Assembly: GCF_002434265.1 (NCBI RefSeq)
Contig: NZ_DJJS01000001.1
Span: forward strand, 186,001-250,000
Reading direction: 5' to 3'
DNA from: Pseudomonas sp. UBA6562
Lineage (GTDB): Bacteria > Pseudomonadota > Gammaproteobacteria > Pseudomonadales > Pseudomonadaceae
Length of the DNA stretch: 64,000 bases
The notes beneath the pieces are model-generated. The model saw only the letters and a list, made by a program, of their open reading frames with translations, searched no databases and had not been told where the DNA came from. Position 1 is the first letter of the stretch; each line of letters opens with the position of its first letter. Position numbers and translations under genes: made by a program. Shown piece by piece: positions 1-8,926 of this stretch.

Positions 1-603
1 GAAAAGGATGGACGATGGACGGCCCATCGCGTCGTAGCTGAAGGTTCTGCTCAGGCGTTTGTCGGATGCCGTGTCCTGGCTAGTGATGGTGCCTGGGCGG
101 GAAAACGCATCGTAGGTGAAGTGGGTTCGAACAGCGCCCGAGGTCAACGCACTGATCCGGCCGAGCGCATCGTACTGGCGTTCGTGGCGCGTGCCTGCGC
201 TGTCGGCCAGGCTCAAGGGCCGTCCGCCCAGCGAATGCTGCCAGCGGGTCAGGTGGTCCTCGTCATCGACCTGCCACTGTTCCGCTTGCATCTGGCCGCC
301 GGCCGAGAACTGCCAGCGGCGGGTGCCCAGCTCGCCTTCGGCCTTGACGGCAACGCCCAGTGTCGGGTGATAGGCCAGGCGCTCGATCGGTTGCCCTTCG
401 GCTTCGCTGCTGAGCAGGGCGTTGCCCAGGTGCGGCTCGTAGGTGAATGCCACGCGTCGACCGTCGGCCAGGGTATTGGCCTGCGGTGGCAGTTGGCCCG
501 GCAGGTAGGTGTAGCGGGTGAGGCGTCCGGCGACCTCTACGCTGCACGGACGGCCCAGACCGTCGAATGTTTGCCTGCCAAGCACTGACGTCGAAGGGTT
601 CAT
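1..603 (-). CDS. RHS/YD-repeat protein, N-terminal part only (gene runs off the left edge)
   Basis: An open frame starts with ATG at 603 and stays open for 201 codons to base 1, so the C-terminal part lies outside the window. The translation is a string of YD-type repeats: TRYTYLPGQ, YDALGRI, FTYDAFSRPG and FSYDAMGRPSS. This is the beta-cage repeat of RHS and Tc-toxin C proteins. The ATG overlaps the TGA of the upstream RHS gene by 4 bp (ATGA), so the two are probably translationally coupled. Such proteins normally end in an RHS core domain and a variable toxic C-terminus, but neither can be seen here. It could instead be the second half of one RHS protein split by an ancient frameshift; the clean ATGA overlap favours two genes. 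Confidence 0.8.
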   Translation of the reverse strand, partial: MNPSTSVLGRQTFDGLGRPCSVEVAGRLTRYTYLPGQLPPQANTLADGRRVAFTYEPHLGNALLSSEAEGQPIERLAYHPTLGVAVKAEGELGTRRWQFSAGGQMQAEQWQVDDEDHLTRWQHSLGGRPLSLADSAGTRHERQYDALGRISALTSGAVRTHFTYDAFSRPGTITSQDTASDKRLSRTFSYDAMGRPSSILF

Positions 604-3194
604 GGTGCCACCTCCTGAGCGGCGGTGAGCGTGATCGATTCGGGGTGCTGGCCGTCGCTGTGCGCTGCGAACTGCCAGTTCAGGACGGTACCGTCCGCGA
701 GACGTTTTTCGACCAGGCGCGAGTAATGGTCATGGCGCATCCGGGTAACCCGTGGTGTGCTGCCGGGAAGGAGCACTTGCTCTTCGACGATTCGGTCCAG
801 GCCATCGCGTAGCAGGACGAGGCTACGGACCAGGTGGCCGTCGGCGTCGAAATGGCGTTGCTCGATGGGGCTGCCGGCCACGTTGAAGAAGGTCTGCAAC
901 CTGGGCCCGACGAGGTCTCCATGGCTTTGCCACTGCTCGCTGCACAGGGCGATCGGGTCATGGCGCAAGTGGTTGTGCACGCCGTCGGGGGTGACGCTCA
1001 GGTCCATGCGCGCCCAATGGTCGAAGTGCTGGGTCGAGGTCAGCGTCAAGGCAGCGGTCTCATCCCCAGCGATCCAGTCCTGCACGGTTTCGCGTATTTG
1101 CCGGCCCAGCGCGTCGTAGTCGGTTCGCGACACTTCACGGAAGCGTTCCGGTGCGTGGTCGAGGTCTTGCAAGTCGATCCTGAGCACTCGGCCGTCGCCA
1201 TCGAGCCACTGGCGCCGACAACGTCCGGTGACATCCAGGTGCTCGACCAGGGTCGGCAGGCAGTTGTCGGCCTGCAAGGCGAGGGCGATCTCGTCGCCGA
1301 GGTGGTAACGGGCCAGTTGCTCGGTCTGGTAAGGGCTCTCGGCTGCGTGGGTCGTGCGCACGATCCGTCCGATCGAGTCGTAGACATAGCGCGTGAGGCT
1401 ATTGCTTTCGCTGCGTTCCCATACGGTCTGGCCGCTAAGCAGCGTCTGCGCCGAGACCTTGCTCGAACGGTTCAACGCGTTGTCTTCGAAACCGAGGGTG
1501 GTGAGGGTGGTCACCAGTTCGTCTTCGTTCAGGAGATAGTCGTGGCGGGTCGTCGTGGTCTTGCCGTTGAGCGTCACCGCCGTCTGCTGCAAGCGGCCGT
1601 AGTGCGGCCCCGGCGTCGAGACATAGGCGTAGGCGCTGTGCTCCAGCACCCGTTCGTCGTCTTCCTCTAGCAGCGTTTCGCTGGCGATGACCACGTGGTC
1701 CGCTGCGGCCTGGAGCAGGGACGTTATGGGCTGATAGGTATAACTCGTGCTCAGGGTCGGCGCGCCTTTGCTCGGTTGCGCTGGGCGTACGACCTTCTTC
1801 CGCAACCAGCGCACCATGCCCAGCGGATCGGCCGGGCAACCCTCGGCGCCCGCCGCTGGGTAGTAGGTACTGAGCTCCTCGACGCCGGTCGGGTACACCG
1901 CGTGCACGATGTTGCCGAAGGCGTCATAGCGGTAGGTGGTGGTTTCGCAGCGTCTGGCGTCCGTCTGCGCATGGTCGATGTAGGTGGTGCAGACCTCATG
2001 GGGCAGCTGGCACCAAGGCGGCTGCTGCGCCCAGTCGAGGGCAGGGTCCATGCCGTGGCGGGTGCTGGTCAGCACTTCGCAATCGCCCAGGCGATGCGCT
2101 TCGCTGACCAGCAGGTGGAAGCGATCCCAGACCCGTTCGATGCGCCCCAGCGGCCGCCCCTCGCCATCGCTCAGGGTTTCGACCACTTGATAGCGGTAAT
2201 CGCTTTCGACCTGATACAGGTTGTCGCGCCCCGACTGCCAGTCGAACGCCTGGTCGCTGCCAAAACCCAGGAAATTGTGCTCGCCGATCCAGGTGTACGC
2301 ATGGTTGAGCGCGTTGTGTGGGGTGCCGCTCGAATGCAGCCAGGTGCTGACCCTGGGCAGACTGTGCAGTGGCGCGCCGGTCGGCAGGCGGTGCGCGTCC
2401 TCGTCGACGGCCCAGTGCAGGGTGTCGCACGCGCCCAAAGGGCTTTGCACCTTGACGGGCAGGTACAGGGGGGCGGCGCCCGAGGCGATCGCATCGTATT
2501 CGATGGCAATGGGCTGCGGTACTTCCGGCAGGTACACGTGGGTCAGCAACTGGTTGCTCAAGTGCAACGCGATGACTGCCGCTGCAGGGGTCTGTGGATT
2601 GAGGGTGATGACCACCTGGTCGTCGCTGCTCGCCAGTTGCAGCAAGGTACGTGCTTCGTCGCGCACCCCTTGCAAGGTGAAGCCGCCATCGCCGAACGGC
2701 TGCCAGTCGAAATGCAGCCGGCGGCCCTCGGGCGAGCGCAGTTCGCTGAGCAGGTAACGGCTGCTGTCGCTGTGCGGTTTGCGCAGCACTTCGCTTTCGC
2801 CCGACTTCTTGTCCACCCGCACACTGCCGTCGTCTTGCCAGACGGCGTTCAGGGTTTCGAGCTTGAGGTCGAGAAACCGCAGCGACTCGCCGACCGCCAT
2901 TCCCGAACGGGACGGGTCGATGGCGTAGCGGTCGCCCGAGCCCAGGCTCAGGCGAGGGTTGTTCTGGTCCAGGTCCACCTCTGACAGCCCCAGGTTCCAA
3001 CCGAGGCCGTAGCCCTGGTCGGCCATGCTGGCGAGCGTACTGAACGACAAGCTCAAGGACGCGGCCGGCCCGGCGAGCTGATTGGCGGGCGGCAAGGGCA
3101 GGGCCAGGGCGAGCGTGAATTGGCCGGTACGGGCATCGACGCCCGTCTTCACGAAGTCCGTGAAGTTGCTGGCCTGGGTATGCAGTGTCGGCAT
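600..3194 (-). CDS. RHS repeat protein, 864 aa
   Basis: This is a large YD-repeat protein. The N-terminus (FTDFVKTGVDARTGQFTLAL and a GYGLGWNLGLSEVDL segment) is the typical opening of Pseudomonas RHS/SpvB-like shells. YD motifs follow, such as YRYDAFGNIVHA, RYVYDSIGRIVRT and DYDALGRQIRE. No signal peptide is visible. I start it at the ATG at 3194 because a GGAGG lies 8-9 nt upstream and this leaves a 19-bp gap to the preceding gene. An in-frame ATG at 3296 would overlap that gene by 83 bp. The stop overlaps the next RHS gene by 4 bp. By family knowledge such shells encapsulate a toxin and may be delivered by type VI or Tc-like routes; no delivery gene is seen here. Confidence 0.8.
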   Translation of the reverse strand: MPTLHTQASNFTDFVKTGVDARTGQFTLALALPLPPANQLAGPAASLSLSFSTLASMADQGYGLGWNLGLSEVDLDQNNPRLSLGSGDRYAIDPSRSGMAVGESLRFLDLKLETLNAVWQDDGSVRVDKKSGESEVLRKPHSDSSRYLLSELRSPEGRRLHFDWQPFGDGGFTLQGVRDEARTLLQLASSDDQVVITLNPQTPAAAVIALHLSNQLLTHVYLPEVPQPIAIEYDAIASGAAPLYLPVKVQSPLGACDTLHWAVDEDAHRLPTGAPLHSLPRVSTWLHSSGTPHNALNHAYTWIGEHNFLGFGSDQAFDWQSGRDNLYQVESDYRYQVVETLSDGEGRPLGRIERVWDRFHLLVSEAHRLGDCEVLTSTRHGMDPALDWAQQPPWCQLPHEVCTTYIDHAQTDARRCETTTYRYDAFGNIVHAVYPTGVEELSTYYPAAGAEGCPADPLGMVRWLRKKVVRPAQPSKGAPTLSTSYTYQPITSLLQAAADHVVIASETLLEEDDERVLEHSAYAYVSTPGPHYGRLQQTAVTLNGKTTTTRHDYLLNEDELVTTLTTLGFEDNALNRSSKVSAQTLLSGQTVWERSESNSLTRYVYDSIGRIVRTTHAAESPYQTEQLARYHLGDEIALALQADNCLPTLVEHLDVTGRCRRQWLDGDGRVLRIDLQDLDHAPERFREVSRTDYDALGRQIRETVQDWIAGDETAALTLTSTQHFDHWARMDLSVTPDGVHNHLRHDPIALCSEQWQSHGDLVGPRLQTFFNVAGSPIEQRHFDADGHLVRSLVLLRDGLDRIVEEQVLLPGSTPRVTRMRHDHYSRLVEKRLADGTVLNWQFAAHSDGQHPESITLTAAQEVAP

Positions 3195-3213
3195 GTGAAC
3201 CTCCAGGGCCGTT

Positions 3214-4152
3214 TCAACGTTCGCTGTCGATGATGCGGAAGTCGACCGATCTGCCGTCCGCGAGCGCCAGGAAATCGACGCGGTAGCCGTTGCCATGCTG
3301 GTCGATCAGGGTCCATGCGCTGACATCGGACCTTAGGTCGTTGCGGTGCCTTCTGTAGAAGCGACGGTGGTAGAGGTGCAGGGCCATGTGATGGGGGCTG
3401 GGGCTGGAGCCGTGCTGGTCCACGTATTGATCGGGCTGATAGACGGTGATCGTAGTGGTCGAGCTGTAGTCATTGGTCAGTTCGAAGGAGATCAGCGTGT
3501 TGTCCCAGCCATGGCGCTCGTAAAACGGTATCTCGGCAGCCGTACCGTGGGCGACGCTGTCGACGATCCTTTGCCCAGGTGCGGCGAAACCGAACAGGCC
3601 GACCTGCTCTTCGACCTCGTCGTCCCAATAGCTTTCCGACGCCTCTTTGTAGGTTTCCTTGGGTTGCATCTCCAATGCGAACATCGACCTGTGCGCCGTG
3701 GGCGGTGCTACCGACTCGACGACGACCGACGACTTGAACGGCGCGGTGTCGGTCACGAACAGGGTGTGTGCATCGACGTACACGCCTGCGTAGACCGTGG
3801 TCAGCGAACCGCCCGGGCGCGTCGAGCTGAGGTAGAAGGTACGGCGCCGAGTTTGTCTGCTGGCGTCGAGCACAGGGTGCGGCGCGCTGCCCGAGGCATT
3901 GAAGTAATCGAAACGTGGGTCGCGCGTGGGATGCGCCACGAGTTCGTGCTCCAGCGAGCGATACTGACCGTCGTCGTCGATCTCGAACAGGGTGACGCTG
4001 TCGAGCTGCTCGGCGCTGATCGTCTGGCCGTCGCGCGGGGTCAGGCTGACGGCTACTGCCACTTGTTGCCGGCCATTGGCATAGACGCGGTTGGAATTGG
4101 AAATGATGTCGACACGCAAGCGGCTGAGCCACTGGGTTGCACTGATGCTCAT
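3214..4152 (-). CDS. Hypothetical protein heading the RHS operon, 312 aa
   Basis: I do not recognise this family. The protein is soluble, with no signal peptide or membrane segment, and is rich in short beta-type stretches (VDIISNSNRVYANGRQQVAV, TTTITVYQPDQYV). The start ATG at 4152 has a GGAGCG upstream. The gene ends 19 bp before the RHS gene and is surely co-transcribed with it, so it may be an accessory, adaptor or secretion partner of the RHS toxin. It is too long and too far upstream to be a typical immunity protein, which usually follows the toxin gene. Function is unknown. Confidence 0.65.
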   Translation of the reverse strand: MSISATQWLSRLRVDIISNSNRVYANGRQQVAVAVSLTPRDGQTISAEQLDSVTLFEIDDDGQYRSLEHELVAHPTRDPRFDYFNASGSAPHPVLDASRQTRRRTFYLSSTRPGGSLTTVYAGVYVDAHTLFVTDTAPFKSSVVVESVAPPTAHRSMFALEMQPKETYKEASESYWDDEVEEQVGLFGFAAPGQRIVDSVAHGTAAEIPFYERHGWDNTLISFELTNDYSSTTTITVYQPDQYVDQHGSSPSPHHMALHLYHRRFYRRHRNDLRSDVSAWTLIDQHGNGYRVDFLALADGRSVDFRIIDSER

Positions 4153-4250
4153 GGGAAACGCTCCATACAGGGAAGCGTCGATTGAAGGGCAAGGGCGCCA
4201 ACGCGGCGCGCTACATATCGCTCGCCTGGCGAAACCGCCGGCGAGCGGGC

Positions 4251-4280
4251 AAAAAAAGACCGCTCCGGGGAGCGGTCTTT
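4251..4280 (-). terminator. Rho-independent terminator of pykA
   Basis: A 12-bp perfect stem (AAAGACCGCTCC / GGAGCGGTCTTT) has a very short loop. On the minus strand it is followed by a run of seven T. It lies 37 bp after the pykA stop and upstream of the RHS operon, which therefore needs its own promoter within about 100 bp (4153-4250). Confidence 0.9.
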
Positions 4281-4316
4281 ACTGCTGACAGGGACGCTGT
4301 CGTCACAACACCTGCA

Positions 4317-5771
4317 TCAGCCGACCAGCGGGTCGCCCACGTGCAGGATCTTCATGCCGTTGGTGCCACCAATGGTGTGGTAGCTGTCGCCCTTGGTCAG
4401 GATCACCCAGTCGCCTTGCTGCACCAGACCGCGTTGCAGCAGCTCGTCCACGGCCGCCTGGCTGACCTTGTCGCCCGGCAGGGCGGCAGGGTCGAAGGCG
4501 ATCGGGTACACGCCGCGGAACATCGAGGCGCGCGCTTGGGTGGCGCGGTGCGGCGAAAGCGCATAGACCGGCACGTGCGAGCGCAGGCGCGACATGATCA
4601 GCGGCGTGTAACCACTTTCGGTGAGGGCGATGATCGCCTTGACGCCGGGGAAGTGGTTGGCCGTGTACATCGCCGCCAGGGCGATGCTTTCGTCGCAGCG
4701 CTCGAAGGTGGTGTGCAGGCGGTGGCTGGACTTCTGGCTGGTCGGATGCTTCTCCGCGCCCAGGCAGATGCGCGCCATGGCCTTGACCGCTTCGATGGGG
4801 TAGGCGCCGGCGGCGCTTTCGGCCGAGAGCATCACCGCGTCGGTGTTGTCCAGTACGGCGTTGGCCACGTCCGACACTTCCGCGCGGGTCGGCATCGGGT
4901 TCTGGATCATCGACTCCATCATCTGCGTGGCGACGATCACCGCTTTGTTGTTGCGCCGGGCGTGCTGGATGATCTTCTTCTGGATGGCGATCAGCTCGGC
5001 GTCGCCGATCTCCACGCCCAAGTCGCCACGGGCGACCATCACGGCGTCGGAGGCGGCGATCAGGCCGTCGAGGGTCTCGTCGTCGGCCACCGCTTCGGCG
5101 CGTTCGATCTTGGCGACCAGCCAGGCGCTGCCACCGGATGCGTCACGCAGCGAGCGGGCGTATTCCATGTCCTTGGCGTCGCGCGGGAAGGACACGGCGA
5201 GGTAGTCGAGGTCCATTTCCGCAGCCAGCTTGATGTCGGCCTTGTCCTTTTCGGTCAGGGCCGGCGCCGTCAGGCCACCGCCGCGGCGGTTGATGCCCTT
5301 GTGGTCCGACAGCGGGCCGCCGATCAGCACCACGCAATGCAGGGCATCGGCGGTCGCGGTTTCGACGCGCATGACCACACGGCCGTCGTCGAGCAGCAGC
5401 TCGTCGCCCACGCCGCAATCCTTGACTAGGTCGGGGTAGTCGATGCCGACGATGCTCTGGTTGCCTTCGGTCAACGGGTGCGCGGTGGAGAAGGTGAAGC
5501 GGTCACCTTCCTTGAGCTCGATGCGCTTGTCGCTGAACTTGGCGATACGGATCTTCGGCCCTTGCAGGTCGCCGAGCAGTGCCACGTGGCGGCCGTTGCG
5601 GGCGGCGATTTCGCGGATCAGCCGCGCGCGAGCCTTGTGCTCGTCGGGCGTGCCGTGGGAGAAGTTCAGACGCGCCACGTCGAGGCCGGCGAGGATCAAC
5701 TGTTCGATCACTTCCGGCGAGTTGCTGGCAGGGCCCAGGGTGGCGACGATTTTGGTACGGCGGATGGTCAT
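4317..5771 (-). CDS. pykA: Pyruvate kinase, 484 aa
   Basis: Catalyses phosphoenolpyruvate + ADP to pyruvate + ATP, the last step of lower glycolysis / the Entner-Doudoroff route, in the cytosol. The N-terminus RRTKIVATLGPASNS and LNFSHG are the nucleotide/PEP-binding start of the TIM barrel. ARGDLGVEIG and the DAVMLSAESAAGAYP segment are the metal-binding and signature regions. The full length matches the family. TAGGAG precedes the ATG. P. putida has two isozymes, and the sequence context (next to the sbcB-mvaT-purU-pca region) fits the PykA type. It is followed by a strong terminator, so it is probably monocistronic. Confidence 0.97.
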   Translation of the reverse strand: MTIRRTKIVATLGPASNSPEVIEQLILAGLDVARLNFSHGTPDEHKARARLIREIAARNGRHVALLGDLQGPKIRIAKFSDKRIELKEGDRFTFSTAHPLTEGNQSIVGIDYPDLVKDCGVGDELLLDDGRVVMRVETATADALHCVVLIGGPLSDHKGINRRGGGLTAPALTEKDKADIKLAAEMDLDYLAVSFPRDAKDMEYARSLRDASGGSAWLVAKIERAEAVADDETLDGLIAASDAVMVARGDLGVEIGDAELIAIQKKIIQHARRNNKAVIVATQMMESMIQNPMPTRAEVSDVANAVLDNTDAVMLSAESAAGAYPIEAVKAMARICLGAEKHPTSQKSSHRLHTTFERCDESIALAAMYTANHFPGVKAIIALTESGYTPLIMSRLRSHVPVYALSPHRATQARASMFRGVYPIAFDPAALPGDKVSQAAVDELLQRGLVQQGDWVILTKGDSYHTIGGTNGMKILHVGDPLVG

Positions 5772-5961
5772 GCATAGACTCCTATAGTGAAGCGCAGCGA
5801 GAGGCTACTCCTCAATCGGGCTGTAGTCATCGTTCGGTTGCACTACCTGCGCCAGGTAGCGCTGCGTTGCCGCGCGCCGGACGCGACATGCCCAAGGTGG
5901 CAGCGCCGTGTGAAGATTTGCCGGCACCCGCCGATACAGTGGCCATCAAAGGAGAATGCCC

Positions 5962-6348
5962 ATGCGAACCCTGATCCTGCTGACCGTGCTGGCCGGCCTT
6001 GGCGGCTGTACCCGCTGGTCGATGGACCATCACCTGGACAATGCCTACCGCGCCTACGACCGCGGCGACTGCGCGCGCGTGATGCTTGAGCTGTCGCAGG
6101 TCGACCGTACCAGCCGGGCACGACCGTTCATCCATCCGGAGGTCTCGTTGCTGCGCGGGCAGTGCCTGGAGCGGCAGAAGCTGTATGTCGATGCGGCGCA
6201 GACCTACCAGTATCTGATTCAGCGCTTCCCGGGCAACGAATACGCCTACCGCGCGGCTGCGCGCCTAGAAACGCTGGAGCGCTTGGGCCACTACCGCCCC
6301 GCCGAAGCGGCGGTGGCCCGGCCGGTGCCCGGTGCCACCTGGCGCTGA
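5962..6348 (+). CDS. Small TPR-like lipoprotein, 128 aa
   Basis: The short hydrophobic N-terminus MRTLILLTVLAGLGGC ends in an LGGC lipobox, so the protein is probably processed by signal peptidase II and anchored in the envelope. The mature part contains a helical pair reading like a tetratricopeptide unit (CLERQKLYVDAAQTYQYLIQRFP, then YRAAARLETL). I chose the ATG at 5962 because GGAG lies 7 nt upstream; an ATG at 5956 is only 1 nt from that GGAG. The gene stands alone and its function is unknown. A role as assembly or scaffold lipoprotein is possible but unproven. Confidence 0.8.
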   Translation: MRTLILLTVLAGLGGCTRWSMDHHLDNAYRAYDRGDCARVMLELSQVDRTSRARPFIHPEVSLLRGQCLERQKLYVDAAQTYQYLIQRFPGNEYAYRAAARLETLERLGHYRPAEAAVARPVPGATWR

Positions 6349-6468
6349 ACGGTAATGGTGAACCCTCCGCTTTATCTGCTATACCCAACGGATTGTGTCT
6401 TCGGATGATCGAAACCCACCTGCCAGTCGCGAGTTTTCCTGGCCTCACGTAGGAAAGCCATAAACGCC

Positions 6469-6828
6469 ATGTTCACTGCCCGACAAATCGAACGCCACGA
6501 ACTGCGCCGCGTGTTGGAAGTCTTCAACCGCATCACCGGCTACTCCTTGGGTTACCTGGGCAATGTCTCGGAAAGCGGCCTGATGCTGATCAGCGAACTG
6601 CCGCTGATGGTCGGCCCGGACTTCGAACTGCAGATCCGCGTGCCGCTCAAGGGCGGCGGCGAGCAGTTCATCAACCTGACCGCCAGTTGCGTGTGGTGCC
6701 AGGAAGACGAAACGCCGGGCCACTACAATTCCGGTTTCATGCTGTTGCAGGCGCCGCGCGACTACGATTCCTTCGTCCTGGCCTTGCAGGAGTTCTTCAC
6801 CTTCCGCCAGATCGGCGCCTCGGCCTGA
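6469..6828 (+). CDS. PilZ domain protein, 119 aa
   Basis: A single-domain cytosolic protein. It has an RHELR-type arginine motif near the N-terminus (about residues 8-13) and NVSESG about 25 residues later, which correspond to the RxxxR and (D/N)xSxxG c-di-GMP-binding motifs of PilZ. A beta-barrel follows (FELQIRVPLKGG, FINLTASCVWC). It is expected to bind cyclic di-GMP and act on motility, adhesion or exopolysaccharide. No partner gene is adjacent, so the target is unknown. Confidence 0.8.
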   Translation: MFTARQIERHELRRVLEVFNRITGYSLGYLGNVSESGLMLISELPLMVGPDFELQIRVPLKGGGEQFINLTASCVWCQEDETPGHYNSGFMLLQAPRDYDSFVLALQEFFTFRQIGASA

Positions 6829-6894
6829 CGCAGGCCTCGCCGCGGGCACCCGCGCCCCGCTAGACTCGGGTCGACCTACTGACAGGAAGACCCC

Positions 6895-8325
6895 GTGAGC
6901 TCCAGCATCTTCTGGCACGACTACGAAACCACCGGTATCAACCCACGCTGCGACCGGCCTCTACAAATGGCCGGGGTACGCACCGACCTCGACCTCAACG
7001 AAATCGAAGCCCCGATCAGCCTGTACTGCCGCCCGAGCGACGACATCCTGCCGCACCCGGCCGCCTGCCTGGTCACCGGCATCACGCCCCAGCGCCTGGC
7101 CGAAGAAGGCTTGGGCGAAGCTGAGTTCATGACCCGCGTACACGCCGAACTCGCGCGTCCGGGCACCTGCGGCGCCGGCTACAACACCCTGCGCTTCGAC
7201 GACGAAGTGACCCGCTACAGCCTCTACCGCAATTTCTTTGACCCCTATGGCCGCGAGTGGCAGGGCGGCAACAGCCGCTGGGACCTCATCGACCTGGTGC
7301 GCACCGCCTGCGCCTTGCGCCCGGAGGGCCTGAACTGGCCTGAGCAGGACGGGCGCATCAGCCTGCGTCTGGAGCTGCTCAGCCGCGCCAATGGCATCGA
7401 CCACGGCCATGCCCACGAAGCGTTGTCGGACGTACGCGCCACTCTGGCGCTGGCACGCTTGATTCGCGACCGCCAACCGAAGTTGTACAACTGGCTGTTC
7501 GAACTGCGCAGCAAGCACAAGGTGCTGGAACAGATTCGGCTGTTGGAGCCGCTGGTACATATATCCGGGCGTTTCTCGGCGCAACGCAAATACCTGGGCG
7601 TGGTGTTGCCCTTGGCGTGGCACCCGAGCAATCGGAATGCACTGATAGTCTGCGATTTACATCAGGACATTCTGCCGTTGTTGCAGGAAAGTCCTGACGA
7701 ACTGCGTCGGCGTTTATACACCCGGCGCGAAGATTTGGGCGCCGATCAACTACCGGTGCCGCTCAAACTGGTGCAGATCAACCGTTGCCCTGTACTGGCG
7801 CCATTGTCGGTAGTGCGCGCCGACGATGAGCAGCGTCTGGGCATTGATCGACGGCTGTATCTGCAACGCGCCGACGAATTGATCCAGCAACAGACCCATT
7901 GGCAAGACAAACTCGCGCCGATGTATAGCGCGCAAGATTTTCAAGTCAATGAAGATCCTGAGCAGCAGTTGTATGACGGTTTCATCGGTGAGCGCGATCG
8001 TCGTTTGTGCGAGCAAGTGCGTGCCTTGGATCCGCAACAACTCGGCCAAGGGCAATGGATGTTCGACGATGCGCGTCTGCCGGAACTATTGTTCCGCTAC
8101 CGCGCGCGTAACTTTCCCGCAACCTTGAACGAACAGGAACGTCAGCGCTGGCATGCCTTCTGCCAACAGCGCCTGAGCCTGCCGCAGGCGGGCGCGCCCA
8201 ATACCTTGGGCGACTTCCAGCAGGCGTTGCACGGCAGCCTCGCCACAGCGGACGAGGCCGGACGGCGTGTGCTGCAGGCCTGGCACACCCATGCGCTGAA
8301 CGTGCAAGCGCGCTATGCGCTGTAA
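6895..8325 (+). CDS. sbcB: Exodeoxyribonuclease I, 476 aa
   Basis: A 3'-5' single-strand DNA exonuclease of the DEDDh family used in recombination and mismatch repair. Catalytic motifs visible are FWHDYETTG (ExoI, near residue 5), NTLRFDDEV (ExoII) and HEALSDVRAT (ExoIII, His plus Asp). The SH3-like and C-terminal helical domains complete the expected length of about 475 residues. The start is GTG at 6895. The part from about 7600 to 8130 looks less GC-rich by eye than the first 600 bp of the gene. It is convergent with mvaT and shares a terminator with it. Confidence 0.95.
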   Translation: MSSSIFWHDYETTGINPRCDRPLQMAGVRTDLDLNEIEAPISLYCRPSDDILPHPAACLVTGITPQRLAEEGLGEAEFMTRVHAELARPGTCGAGYNTLRFDDEVTRYSLYRNFFDPYGREWQGGNSRWDLIDLVRTACALRPEGLNWPEQDGRISLRLELLSRANGIDHGHAHEALSDVRATLALARLIRDRQPKLYNWLFELRSKHKVLEQIRLLEPLVHISGRFSAQRKYLGVVLPLAWHPSNRNALIVCDLHQDILPLLQESPDELRRRLYTRREDLGADQLPVPLKLVQINRCPVLAPLSVVRADDEQRLGIDRRLYLQRADELIQQQTHWQDKLAPMYSAQDFQVNEDPEQQLYDGFIGERDRRLCEQVRALDPQQLGQGQWMFDDARLPELLFRYRARNFPATLNEQERQRWHAFCQQRLSLPQAGAPNTLGDFQQALHGSLATADEAGRRVLQAWHTHALNVQARYAL

Positions 8326-8348
8326 CGCGCTCTGTATTCGAAGGCCAT

Positions 8349-8377
8349 AAAAAAACGCCAGCGAGTGCTGGCGTTTT
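8349..8377. terminator. Bidirectional terminator between sbcB and mvaT
   Basis: An 11-bp perfect stem (AAAACGCCAGC / GCTGGCGTTTT) with a GAGT loop. It ends in TTTT on the plus strand, and on the minus strand a longer T run (seven A at 8349-8355) follows. It serves both convergent genes. Confidence 0.88.
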
Positions 8378-8403
8378 CGATCAAGCAAGTACGTGACGGA
8401 TAA

Positions 8404-8781
8404 TCAGCCCAGCAGGGTCGACCAACCTTCTACCTCGTCACCGCCCCACTTGGCTTTCCACTCTTTCAGGGTTTTGTGATTGCCACCTTTGGTTTCAATC
8501 ACTTCACCGTTGTGTGGGTTTTTGTATTGCTTGACCTTGCGCGCACGTTTGGTGGTCGCTGGCTTGGCCGCGCCACGTGGCGCTTTGCTGATTTTCGCAT
8601 CGGGATCGAGCAGGGCGATGACATCGCGCAGCGACTTGGAGTATTCACCCATCAGCGCGCGCAGTTTGCCTTCGAATTCCAGCTCTTTTTTCAGCTTGTC
8701 ATCTTGCGAGAGATTGGCCAGGCGCGCTTGAAGTTCTTTGATGGCTTCTTCGGTGGCACGGTATTCGTTGATCAGGGACAT
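8404..8781 (-). CDS. mvaT: MvaT/TurA-type H-NS-family silencer, 125 aa
   Basis: A xenogeneic silencer that coats AT-rich DNA and forms higher-order complexes. An N-terminal coiled coil (about residues 1-60, e.g. EEAIKELQARLANLSQDDKL) mediates oligomerisation. A basic linker (KPATTKRARKVKQYKNPH) leads to the DNA-binding domain with KGGNHKTLKEWKAKWG, which contains the GGN core of the AT-pincer. Length fits the family at about 124 residues. I start it at the ATG at 8781, preceded by AAGGAA; upstream in-frame codons to 8889 cross the promoter. Autoregulation is likely because AT-rich DNA lies just upstream. Confidence 0.95.
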   Translation of the reverse strand: MSLINEYRATEEAIKELQARLANLSQDDKLKKELEFEGKLRALMGEYSKSLRDVIALLDPDAKISKAPRGAAKPATTKRARKVKQYKNPHNGEVIETKGGNHKTLKEWKAKWGGDEVEGWSTLLG

Positions 8782-8822
8782 GGGACGTTCCTTGGATAAC
8801 AATTGTGGGAGACAGTGGGGCA

Positions 8823-8851
8823 ATAATAGACACGCGTCAGGGGCAAGTAAA
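8823..8851 (-). promoter_or_regulatory. Sigma-70-type promoter of mvaT
   Basis: On the minus strand, TTTACT (8846-8851) and TATTAT (8823-8828) are separated by exactly 17 bp. Transcription would begin near 8816, giving a leader of about 35 nt before the ATG at 8781. Confidence 0.65.
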
Positions 8852-8899
8852 CAACTAACGCTGCCGGCTGCATATTTCAAAGCACACACAGGACGATGT

Positions 8900-8926
8900 A
8901 TTTGGTAAAAAAATTTTTAATTATCG
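8900..8926. promoter_or_regulatory. AT-rich tract between mvaT and purU
   Basis: About 27 bases of almost pure A/T (a run of seven A, then five T, then AATTA) interrupt otherwise GC-rich DNA, 50 bp upstream of the mvaT -35 box and about 140 bp upstream of purU. It is a plausible UP element or MvaT nucleation site. This is inference from composition only. Confidence 0.4.
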
